14,932 nucleotides of DNA from DAOTYX01 sp034434635 (lineage in GTDB: Bacteria > Chloroflexota > Anaerolineae > B4-G1 > DUEL01), in assembly GCA_034434635.1 (NCBI GenBank), contig DAOTYX010000072.1, positions 1 through 14,932 of the forward strand, written 5' to 3'. Positions 1 through 7,095 of this stretch are shown in pieces (positions within the stretch are counted from its first letter, which is position 1; every line of letters starts with the position of its first letter). The notes below the pieces were generated by a model. It saw nothing but the letters and a program-made list of their open reading frames with translations, searched no databases and was not told where the DNA came from. A program made the position numbers and the translations under genes.

Positions 1-150
1 GGATTTAGCAGATGAAGCGGATTCGTCTACAGAAATCCGCTGAATCTGCTCAATCTGCTGACCGATTCCTCGCTTTCCGCACTGTGAACCAGGAACAACA
101 CTCAAGAGGGAGACTACCCCCAAATGCGAGTACTCATAAACCACCCTCAT
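1..150 (-). pseudogene. N-terminal remnant of a BglII/BstYI-like type II restriction endonuclease
   Basis: The minus-strand frame starts with ATG at 150 and reads MRVVYEYSHLG. This resembles, from memory, the conserved N-terminus of the BglII/BstYI family of type II endonucleases (a 'YSHLNG/GxE' motif). After the glycine the family resemblance stops: the frame stays open for 50 codons to the window edge, but the residues run through a low-complexity Gln/Ile/Ser stretch encoded by an imperfect inverted repeat at 8-49. A Shine-Dalgarno AGGAGG lies 4 nt before the ATG. The ATG overlaps the probable methyltransferase stop (ATGA, 147-150), the usual coupling of a methylase-endonuclease pair. I read it as an endonuclease gene cut off after about 11 codons by deletion or insertion. 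The alternative is a chance ORF. The match is short, so the family call is tentative. Confidence 0.45.
8..49. repeat. Imperfect inverted repeat, 16-bp arms
   Basis: Left arm GCAGATGAAGCGGATT (8-23) and right arm AATCCGCTGAATCTGC (34-49) are reverse complements except at two positions, around a 10-nt loop. The motif AATCTGCT then repeats in tandem at 43-50 and 52-59. Sequences of this 'AATCCGC..AATCTGC' style recur in intergenic DNA of many environmental bacteria. Here it sits exactly where the endonuclease remnant loses its family resemblance, so it may mark the junction of a deletion or insertion. It has no T-tract, so it is not a standard terminator. Confidence 0.6.
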
Positions 151-714
151 GACTCCTCCTGCTCTTCATCATACGTTGCGCGCAGTTCGAGTAGTTTGGG
201 TTGCACCGGAGCCGCGCCGAGGTGCACAAACCTGGTGAGGGTATTTCTGAGGCACGCGCACAGCGTCAAGGTTGAAGGTATAGCGATCACCTTTGGTAAA
301 CCACAGGATAACCTCATATCGTCCGGAAAACCGTTTTGAGGCATGGAGGCCATGCCCAAAGTGCCACACCACACGGTTGCGCAGGTGAAGGCCCAGCGAG
401 GAGAAAGTGGGATACAGGACGATGTCGAGAGGGACAATCTCGCTGTTGTCAACGTAGTTGCCAACCTGCCAGCAGATGCTCCCCTGATCATCAAGTACCC
501 GAACACACTCCTCAATGACCTTGCGTTGCTGGGTCAGGTATTCGTCCAACCCCAGGCTCGTCTCATAGGGCTTACCCAGATTGTATGGCGGTGAGGTGAC
601 GACCAGTTGTACGAACCTGTCTGGGATACAGGGAAGCAAGTCGAGACAGTCTCCCTCAAAGAGAACCAGGTCTGCTGTCGGGTCGAAGACAGAAGATATC
701 TTCACCCCGTCCAT
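147..714 (-). pseudogene. Truncated/frameshifted beta-class DNA methyltransferase (N4-cytosine or N6-adenine)
   Basis: The start ATG at 714 follows TAAGGA and lies 10 nt after the cyclase stop. In frame it gives 181 residues, stopping at 169. Residues 17-45 carry the catalytic-side motifs: FEGDCLDLL, then TSPPYNLG with the TSPPY catalytic loop at 40-44. The family-typical RNRVVWHFGHG and NLDAVRVPQKYP follow at about 112-159. After KYP the sequence stops looking like the family. In beta-class enzymes the AdoMet-binding motif I (FxGxG) should come about 60-100 residues later, but it is absent. The neighbouring frame offers a plausible original C-terminus (QPKLLELRATYDEEQEES) ending in TGA at 147-149, overlapping the endonuclease ATG. 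A frameshift plus an internal deletion around 190-237 explains this. Protein from this locus should be inactive. G+C is lower than in the neighbours, which suits acquired DNA. Confidence 0.75.
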
Positions 715-724
715 GATTCGTTCC

Positions 725-2452
725 TTACCGCCATCCGAGCAATTCGTACACCTGCACCAGCCCACTGAAGCCGTCGGCGCGCAGGGGGGGCAACGGGCGC
801 GCGGCGACGTGCTCCTGCACCCGCTCGTAGGCTTCCCGACTGAGCAGGATCTGCCCCGCAGCGGCGTTCTCCTGGAGCCGCTTGGCCAGGTTGACACTGG
901 CCCCGATGGCGGTGTAGTTCAACTGCTGCGCCGTGCCCACATTGCCGACGATGGCCTCACCCACAGCAATCCCCACACCGTAGTCCAGCCGCTCTTTGGG
1001 AGGGAGGGTCAGGTGGTGCTGCTGGACCGCCTGGCGCACGCGCAGGGCGGCCCGTACCGCGCGCAGGACGTGGTCGGCCTGAGGCAGGGGGGCGTTGAAC
1101 AGCGCCATCACCGCATCACCCATGAATTTGTCCAGCGTTCCCTCCTCCGCCAGCACGGCATCCGCCGCCAGAGCCAGATAGCGGTTGAGCACATCCACCA
1201 ACTGCTCGGGGTCGCAGCGTTCGCTGAAGGCGGTGAAGCCGCGGATGTCGGCGAAGAAAATCGTCACCTCCTGCCGTTGACCGCCCAGCATCAGCCGTTC
1301 CGGCTCCTCCAGCAGTCGCTGCACCACCGCCGGGGCCACATAACGCTGGAAGGTCTCGCGGATGAAACGCTCCTTCGCCTCCAGCCGTCGCCGCTCGGTC
1401 AGGTCATCCACCACCAGCGCGACCCCCGACGGCCCCTCGGCGGGGTCCTTCAGCGGCGAGAGGCTCAGGCTGAGGGTGACCCGGCCCCGATTGGGCAGTT
1501 CCGGCTCCACCTCCCAACCGACGATTGGCTCATCCCGCCGGTGCAGCCGTTCGATCAACGAGTCGAGCAGCGGCGTCAGCGCTGGCAGCACCTCACGGTA
1601 CGGCCGGCCTTCCACCGGTTCGGCTCCCAGTTCGAAGATGACCCGCGCGGCACGGTTGAGCAGCGTGATCGCTGCCTCCCGGTCGGTGGTGAGGACGCCG
1701 CTGGGGATGGAGGCGAAGACGTTGTCCATCAGCGCCTTGGCGGCAGTGACGCTCTCGAACAGCCGGGCGTTCTCAATGGCGATCGCCGCCTGGTCTGCAA
1801 AGGCAGTGAGCAGGCGCAGGTCATGATCGGAGAAGATGCCGGTACGGATGCGGCTGTCGGCATAGATGGCGCCGATGACCCGATCCCGCCCACGCAGCGG
1901 GACGCACAAGATGGAAAGCAGGTTGTAACTGACCACGCTCTCGTGCGCGCTGAAACGCGGGTCGAGTTGCGCGTTGGTGGTGAGCACCGCCTCCCCCTCG
2001 CGCGCCACCTGATAGACCACGCCCCGGCTGATGTCGAAAGCAGAATCGGTGATGGTCTCCTGGTCGAGGTTCCGTGCGGCCTGGAACTCCAACTCGCCTG
2101 TCTCCTCGTTCCAGAGCATGAGAAACGCCCGCTCCGCCCCCGTCAGGCGGATGATCTGGTCCATCACCCGGTTCAACACCTCCGGCAACTGCAGGGAGGA
2201 GTTGATGACACCCGCCACCTCAGCCAGGGCGGCCAACCCGGCGCGCTCGTCGGCCTGAGTGGTCAGCGTCTCCTCGAGCCGGGTCAGGTCGTCGCGCAAT
2301 CCCCGCAGCCGGGCGAGGAAACCCTCGGCTGAGGGCGCGGGACCTGTCTGCGCCAGACGGGTCAGCAGAGCGATCTGCTCGCTGACCTGCTCCTGCAGGC
2401 GCGTGACCTCCTGGAGCGGAGAGGATGTAAGCCCGGCGTCGCTGCTGTCCAT
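725..2452 (-). CDS. GAF-PAS class III adenylate/guanylate cyclase
   Basis: This 575-residue soluble protein probably makes cAMP from ATP in response to a ligand or redox signal. A short coiled coil (about 12-66) precedes a GAF domain (about 72-232), a PAS-like domain (about 236-352) and a C-terminal cyclase homology domain (about 378-555). The cyclase domain keeps the catalytic set: metal-binding Asp402 (FADIRGFT) and Asp446, substrate Lys442 (DKFMGD), and transition-state Asn521 and Arg525 (VNLAKR). Thr514 stands where class IIIa enzymes have Asp to read adenine. A Lys/Thr pair is the class IIIb pattern of bacterial adenylyl cyclases, some of which respond to bicarbonate. All catalytic residues are on one chain, so a homodimer would have two active sites. 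A promoter sits immediately upstream, leaving almost no leader. It is the first gene of a minus-strand unit that continues into the methyltransferase remnant. Confidence 0.9.
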   Translation of the reverse strand: MDSSDAGLTSSPLQEVTRLQEQVSEQIALLTRLAQTGPAPSAEGFLARLRGLRDDLTRLEETLTTQADERAGLAALAEVAGVINSSLQLPEVLNRVMDQIIRLTGAERAFLMLWNEETGELEFQAARNLDQETITDSAFDISRGVVYQVAREGEAVLTTNAQLDPRFSAHESVVSYNLLSILCVPLRGRDRVIGAIYADSRIRTGIFSDHDLRLLTAFADQAAIAIENARLFESVTAAKALMDNVFASIPSGVLTTDREAAITLLNRAARVIFELGAEPVEGRPYREVLPALTPLLDSLIERLHRRDEPIVGWEVEPELPNRGRVTLSLSLSPLKDPAEGPSGVALVVDDLTERRRLEAKERFIRETFQRYVAPAVVQRLLEEPERLMLGGQRQEVTIFFADIRGFTAFSERCDPEQLVDVLNRYLALAADAVLAEEGTLDKFMGDAVMALFNAPLPQADHVLRAVRAALRVRQAVQQHHLTLPPKERLDYGVGIAVGEAIVGNVGTAQQLNYTAIGASVNLAKRLQENAAAGQILLSREAYERVQEHVAARPLPPLRADGFSGLVQVYELLGWR

Positions 2453-2461
2453 CGCCTTTCG

Positions 2462-2490
2462 ATTGTACCACCACTTGGGGACGTCGGCAA
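2462..2490 (-). promoter_or_regulatory. Sigma-70-like promoter of the cyclase gene
   Basis: On the minus strand TTGCCG (2490-2485), a 17-nt spacer and TACAAT (2467-2462) form a close match to the sigma-70 consensus. Only nine bases (CGAAAGGCG) separate the -10 from the ATG at 2452, so the transcript would start about 3 nt before the start codon and be essentially leaderless. The AAAGG in those nine bases may lie upstream of the transcript. Confidence 0.6.
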
Positions 2491-2503
2491 TGGGATGACC
2501 GCC

Positions 2504-2519
2504 GGGCGAGGCTTCGCCC
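2504..2519. repeat. Short palindromic element in the divergent promoter region
   Basis: GGGCGA-GGCT-TCGCCC forms a 6-bp stem with a 4-nt loop. It lies between the two divergent -35 boxes (2485-2490 and 2524-2529). It looks like the small GC-rich palindromic elements scattered through many high-G+C environmental genomes. It has no T-tract and cannot be called a terminator. Confidence 0.45.
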
Positions 2520-2523
2520 CTAC

Positions 2524-2552
2524 TTGTGTTTGGCGCCGATTGACGGTATCAT
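2524..2552 (+). promoter_or_regulatory. Sigma-70-like promoter of the glycyl radical enzyme gene
   Basis: TTGTGT (2524-2529), a 17-nt spacer and TATCAT (2547-2552) precede the gene. Transcription would begin near 2559. A strong ribosome binding site AAGGAGG (2560-2566) follows immediately, 4 nt before the ATG at 2571. Confidence 0.55.
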
Positions 2553-2570
2553 AGAGGGCAAGGAGGAACG

Positions 2571-4976
2571 ATGAGCGCTGTAACCTGTGAGGTCACCCCG
2601 GTCACTGCCCTGTGGTCCCCCGCTGAGACGCTCAGCCCGCGCGTGCGGCGTCTGCGCGATGAGTACTGGAACTTCTACTATCGGCAGAAAACTAACGAGG
2701 TGCGCGCTTACAGCGCCGGCACGCCCTGGGACCACGTCTATTCACCGTGGAACTGGACCAACGTGCCGGAGATGGCGATGTTCCTGGAGGGCGCCAGGGC
2801 CTACCTGCTGGCCGACGCTGAGACGGTGGCCCTGCCGCAAGGCTTCTGGGAGGAGCCGCTGGTGGTGCGCCGCGCCCTGTTCTTCAAGCGTGTCCTGGAG
2901 GAATACCTGCCGGTGGAGATCTGGGAGGGCGAACTGATCGTCGGGTCGCATTTCTCCACCGCCCTCTCGCGCACCCTCACCCGCGCCGAAGCGCGGGAGT
3001 TCAGCCGGCTGGAGGAACGCTTCCTCAAGGCAGAGCAGCGCCTGAACCGTCTGGGGGTGGGGAACTGTGGTGCCGTGCCGGGCCACCTCATCCCCAACTA
3101 TCCGCGGGTGCTGCGCGAGGGCTTCCGCGCCATCCGCGCTGAAGCAGAGACGGTCGCCGCCGACCCCCAGGCCACGCCACAGCAGCGCGACATGGCCCGC
3201 GCCATCGTCATCTGCTGCGACGGCGTGCGCGCGCTGATGGCCCGCTATGCCGCCGAGGCCGAGCGGCAAGCCGCCGCCGCGACCGACCCCGTCCGCCGCG
3301 CCGAACTGGAGGAGATCGCCCGCATCTGCCGCCGTGTCCCCTGGGAGCCGGCACAGACCTTCCCCGAAGCCCTCCAGTCCCTCTGGTTCGCCCACATGCT
3401 CGTGCTGATCGCCGAATCCTACCCCGGGCCCGGCGTCTCCCCCGGGCGGGTGGACCAGTACCTCTATCCCTATTACGCCGCCGACCTGGAGACGGGTCGC
3501 CTCACGCGGGAACAAGCGCGCGAGTGGTTGCAGTGTCTGTGGATCAAGCACAACTACGTCTACGACTACCAGGGCTGGGTGGGCACCAACCAGGGCATCA
3601 ACTCCTCCTTCGGACAACTGATCACCCTGGGCGGGATGGACGCGACGGGCAGGGATGCCAGCAACGACCTGACCTACCTGATGCTGGACGTGATCGAGGA
3701 GATGAACCTCCTGGAACCCAAGCCCAACGTCCGCCTGCACGCCGGGACCCCCGACCGGCTCCTGGAACGGGTGGTAGAGATGATCGCCAACAGCCAGGGC
3801 AGCCCCTTCCTGCTCAACTTCGACGAGAACTCCATCGCCGCGCTGCGCTGGGAGGGCCTGCCGGAGGAGATGCTGTGGGACTACGCGCCGGTCGGCTGCC
3901 TGGAGAACACCCTGCAGGGGTGCGACCGCTCCGGCACGGTGGACGTCAACCTGAACCTGGCCAAGGCGGTGGAACTGGCCCTGCACGACGGGCGGGACGC
4001 GGCCACGGGCGAGCAGGTAGGGCCGCGCACCGGCGACCCGCGCACCTTCGCCACCTTCGAGCAGTTCTTCGCCGCCTTCAAGACGCAACTGAAGGCCATC
4101 CTGGAACTGCTGATCGAGGCCAACAACATCGCCGACACCGGGCGGGCGCGGTACGAACCCACCCCCTACCTGAGCGCGCTGGTAGACGGTTGTCTGGAGA
4201 GCGGCAGGGACATCGTCGCCGGCGGCGCACGCTACAACTTTATCACCGTGGAGGGGGTCGCCCTGGCCACCGCCGCCGACAGCCTGGCCGCGGTGAAACG
4301 GCTGGTCTACGACGAACGGGCAGTGAAGATGGAAGACCTGCTTACAGCGCTGGACGCCAACTTCGAGGGGCACGAGTCACTGCGCCAGACCCTGCTGCAC
4401 AAGGCCCCCAAGTACGGCAATGACGACCCCGCCAGCGACGAGATCGCCGCCGAGATCAGCCGTTTCTGGACGACGGAGGCCTTCCATTATGTCACTCCGG
4501 AGACCGGCAAGCGGTACCGCGGCGGCTACCTGTCGTGGAACTACTGGGTCTCCTACGCCCCCACCACTGCCGCCACGCCCGACGGCCGCCGACGCGGCCA
4601 GTTCCTCAGCAATGGCGTCTGCCCGGTCAACGGGGCGGACCGGCAGGGACCGACGGCGGTGATCAGGAGCGTGGGCCACCTGGGGCTGGAGACCGCGCCC
4701 AACGGCGCGTCCCACACGATGAGTTTCTCCCCCAGCCTGCTGCGCTCGCCGGAGAACCGCCAGAAACTGGCGGCGCTGCTGCGCGCCTACGGTCGGGTGG
4801 GCGGGACCTGCCTGCAGGTCAATGTGGTGAACCCTGACACGCTGCGCGCTGCCCAGCGCGACCCCGACACCTACCGCAACCTGCTGGTGCGCGTCACCGG
4901 CTACAACGCCTACTTCGTGATGCTGGGCAAGGAGATCCAGGACGAGATCATCGCCCGCGAGAGCCACGCGCTGTAG
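2571..4976 (+). CDS. Glycyl radical enzyme of the pyruvate formate-lyase family, substrate unknown
   Basis: At 801 residues this is a full-length glycyl radical enzyme: an N-terminal PFL domain (about 20-660) and a C-terminal glycine-radical domain (about 680-801). The radical site is Gly777 in RVTGYNAYF. The thiyl Cys443 sits in PVGCLEN with the acid/base Glu445. Cys-x-Glu is the pattern of the dehydratase, C-C/C-S lyase and arylacetate decarboxylase branches; true pyruvate formate-lyase has an adjacent Cys-Cys pair, so 'formate acetyltransferase' would be a wrong name. The substrate cannot be assigned by eye. The protein is oxygen-sensitive when active and needs a radical-SAM activase, but none is encoded in the window. 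The gene is alone on its strand between its own promoter and a convergent neighbour 2 nt away. It is cytosolic, with no signal peptide, although the family includes microcompartment enzymes; I see no clear encapsulation tail. Confidence 0.9.
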   Translation: MSAVTCEVTPVTALWSPAETLSPRVRRLRDEYWNFYYRQKTNEVRAYSAGTPWDHVYSPWNWTNVPEMAMFLEGARAYLLADAETVALPQGFWEEPLVVRRALFFKRVLEEYLPVEIWEGELIVGSHFSTALSRTLTRAEAREFSRLEERFLKAEQRLNRLGVGNCGAVPGHLIPNYPRVLREGFRAIRAEAETVAADPQATPQQRDMARAIVICCDGVRALMARYAAEAERQAAAATDPVRRAELEEIARICRRVPWEPAQTFPEALQSLWFAHMLVLIAESYPGPGVSPGRVDQYLYPYYAADLETGRLTREQAREWLQCLWIKHNYVYDYQGWVGTNQGINSSFGQLITLGGMDATGRDASNDLTYLMLDVIEEMNLLEPKPNVRLHAGTPDRLLERVVEMIANSQGSPFLLNFDENSIAALRWEGLPEEMLWDYAPVGCLENTLQGCDRSGTVDVNLNLAKAVELALHDGRDAATGEQVGPRTGDPRTFATFEQFFAAFKTQLKAILELLIEANNIADTGRARYEPTPYLSALVDGCLESGRDIVAGGARYNFITVEGVALATAADSLAAVKRLVYDERAVKMEDLLTALDANFEGHESLRQTLLHKAPKYGNDDPASDEIAAEISRFWTTEAFHYVTPETGKRYRGGYLSWNYWVSYAPTTAATPDGRRRGQFLSNGVCPVNGADRQGPTAVIRSVGHLGLETAPNGASHTMSFSPSLLRSPENRQKLAALLRAYGRVGGTCLQVNVVNPDTLRAAQRDPDTYRNLLVRVTGYNAYFVMLGKEIQDEIIARESHAL

Positions 4977-4978
4977 GG

Positions 4979-7027
4979 TCAGGAGACAACTACCCGCGCG
5001 TCCACCGCCGCTGCGCCGCGCTCGAAGAGAAACAGCGGGTTGATGTCCAACTCGGCGATGTGCGGGTTCTCCACCAGCAGCCGGGAGAGGGCCAGCAACG
5101 CCTGGATCAGCGCCTCACGGTCAGCCGGTGGGCGGCCGCGCACGCCAGCCAGCAGCCGGTGCCCGCGCACTTCCTCCACCATCTCCTCGGCGTCCGCGCG
5201 GGTGAGCGGGGCCACGCGGAAGGCGACATCGTCGAACACCTCGACGTGGATACCGCCCAGGCCGAACATCACCACCGGCCCGAAGGAGGGGTCGCGCTTG
5301 CCGCCCAGGATGACCTCGATCCCATCGGTGATCATCGGCTGCACCATCAACGCGCCGGATGGGAAGCGAGAGAGCATCGTCTGGGCCGCCCGGCGCACGT
5401 CCGCCGCGTCAGCCAGACCCAGGGCCACCCCGCCCACATCCGACTTGTGCAAGGCCTGGGTGGAGAGCACCTTCAGCGCCACCGGATAGCCCAGGCGGTT
5501 CGCCGCCTCCGCGGCTTCATCGGCGTCGGCGGCGACCTCCCAGGGGGTCACCGGGATGCCGTAGCCGCGGCAGAGCGCCAGGGCCTGCTCGGCGGTCATC
5601 ACCCCTGCCGACGATGGCCTTGATCCCTCTGCGACGGAGCCTATGCTTTCCCAACCACCACGTCCGCCGTGGCGGGCCAGCCAGCGCTGACGGTCGCGCG
5701 AGGCAGCCAGGCCACACAGGGCGTCCTCGATCTCGGTGAAGACCGGCATCCCCAGGTCGCGGTAGAGATTGAGGGCGTCTCCCCCTTCGCCGTAGGCGCA
5801 GAAGGCCACCGGTCGCCCCGTCTCGCGGACGATCTGCTCCACCCGCCGCGCCATCTTCTGCACCCCCTCCGTCTCCGTCAGGCTGTAAGTGTTGATCAGC
5901 AGGACGGCGTCCGGCGCCAACGCGCGAAGACACTGTTCGGCGATCTGCGCGTACAGGTCGAAATCGAAGATCACCCCCAGGTCGAGTGGGTTGGTCAGGG
6001 CGATGACGTCCGCCCGGAAGAGCGCCCGCACCGTCTCGCGGAAGGAGTCCGGCAGGGCGGCCAGGCGGAAGCCGTACCGCTCGGCCACGTCGGCGGCGAA
6101 GACGGCGTGGCCGCCCGAGCGGGAGATGATCACCAGGTCGTCGCCAGTCACCGGCGGCAGGGCCAGCCCCTGAGCCATCGCCACGCCATCGCGGAAGCCC
6201 TCGGCGCGCAGGATGCCCGCCTGACGGAAGGCCGCGCTGACGATGTGGTCATCGTTGGCCAACGCTGCGGTGTGCGAGAGGGCGATGGTCTGACTGGCCT
6301 GTCCCCGGTTGGCCTTCTGCACGATGAGCGGCCTGGTCGTCGAGCGGGCCAGGTCCATCAGCCGCCTCCCGTCGCCGATGGACTCCAGGTAGAGGCAGAT
6401 CATCTCCGTGCCGGGGTCCTGCAGCAGGTAGCCCAGGTAATCCGCCTCGTCCAGGTCGGCCTTGTTGCCGATGCTGACCGCCTTGTTGACCCCCACCCCG
6501 GCGCGGCTGAGCCAACTGAGGTAGGTGATGGAGACCCCGCCGCTCTGCGCCACGACCGAGGCCGGGCCCAGGCGGAGGGAGTCGGGGGAGATGACCGGAA
6601 AGGGGAGACACACGCCGGCCTCCAGGTTGACGACGCTGATGCAGTTCGGCCCGACGACGCGGATGCCCCAGCGGCAGGCCACCTCCATCAGTCGTTCCTC
6701 CAACTGGCGGCCTTCGTCGGAGTACTCGCTGAAGCCACCCGACTCCACCACCGCGCGGAGGATGGACTTCCGTCCGCAGGTCTCCAACAGGTCGGGCACC
6801 AGGTGGGCCGGGGTGAGGATGACCGCCAGGTCCAGACCATCAGGCACCTGCTCGAGCGAGGACAGGATAGGCACGCCGCAGAACTCGCCCGGCTGACGGC
6901 CCACGGCGTAGAGGTCGCCCCGGTAGCCGAAGGTGAGCAGGTTGCGGATGATGCCGCGAGCCAGGTTATCAGGTTTCTCGGAAACGCCGATGACGACGAT
7001 GCTCTGAGGGTAGAAGATGCGGTGCAT
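4979..7027 (-). CDS. Fused ADP-forming acyl-CoA synthetase (acetate--CoA ligase type)
   Basis: This 682-residue alpha-beta fusion interconverts an acyl-CoA plus ADP and phosphate with the free acid, CoA and ATP. In anaerobes it usually runs toward ATP. Order: CoA-binding Rossmann domain (about 5-125, starting FYPQSIVVIGVSEKP), succinyl-CoA synthetase-like domains (about 150-440) and an ATP-grasp domain (about 475-682). The phosphorylated His is His252 in ALSHTAAL; a second conserved His is His527 in ALHKSD of the beta part. I chose the start at 7027 because the conserved family N-terminus begins there; the frame is open upstream to 7099 with unrelated residues. AGGAGG lies 13 nt before it, which is rather far. 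It is the last gene of the thiolase/dehydrogenase/kinase unit, 68 nt after the kinase. Its stop lies 2 nt from that of the convergent glycyl radical enzyme. Which acid it releases is not evident. Confidence 0.88.
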   Translation of the reverse strand: MHRIFYPQSIVVIGVSEKPDNLARGIIRNLLTFGYRGDLYAVGRQPGEFCGVPILSSLEQVPDGLDLAVILTPAHLVPDLLETCGRKSILRAVVESGGFSEYSDEGRQLEERLMEVACRWGIRVVGPNCISVVNLEAGVCLPFPVISPDSLRLGPASVVAQSGGVSITYLSWLSRAGVGVNKAVSIGNKADLDEADYLGYLLQDPGTEMICLYLESIGDGRRLMDLARSTTRPLIVQKANRGQASQTIALSHTAALANDDHIVSAAFRQAGILRAEGFRDGVAMAQGLALPPVTGDDLVIISRSGGHAVFAADVAERYGFRLAALPDSFRETVRALFRADVIALTNPLDLGVIFDFDLYAQIAEQCLRALAPDAVLLINTYSLTETEGVQKMARRVEQIVRETGRPVAFCAYGEGGDALNLYRDLGMPVFTEIEDALCGLAASRDRQRWLARHGGRGGWESIGSVAEGSRPSSAGVMTAEQALALCRGYGIPVTPWEVAADADEAAEAANRLGYPVALKVLSTQALHKSDVGGVALGLADAADVRRAAQTMLSRFPSGALMVQPMITDGIEVILGGKRDPSFGPVVMFGLGGIHVEVFDDVAFRVAPLTRADAEEMVEEVRGHRLLAGVRGRPPADREALIQALLALSRLLVENPHIAELDINPLFLFERGAAAVDARVVVS

Positions 7028-7095
7028 AGGGGATCTCTCGCCTCCTGGTGAGTGTCGGGCGGACCTCCCGCAGGTAGGGCCACCGGCGGGAGGTG

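Noticed and set aside
581..2332. Plus-strand 583-codon open frame
   Set aside because: It is antisense to the GAF-PAS cyclase, with no domain and low-complexity composition.
2504..2519. Rho-independent terminator
   Set aside because: The 6-bp GC stem is not followed by a T-tract on either strand, and it sits between two divergent promoters rather than after a gene.
2540..2552. Possible FNR-like site (TTGAC-N3-ATCAT) upstream of the glycyl radical enzyme
   Set aside because: The spacing is 3 instead of 4 and the outer bases do not match the TTGAT-N4-ATCAA palindrome. It overlaps the -10 box and is likely chance.
2742..4373. Minus-strand 543-codon open frame
   Set aside because: It is antisense to the glycyl radical enzyme, and its composition is typical of a GC-rich shadow frame.
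2571..4976. Annotation as formate acetyltransferase (pflB)
   Set aside because: The active site has a single Cys followed by x-Glu (GCLEN) instead of the adjacent Cys-Cys pair of pyruvate formate-lyase.
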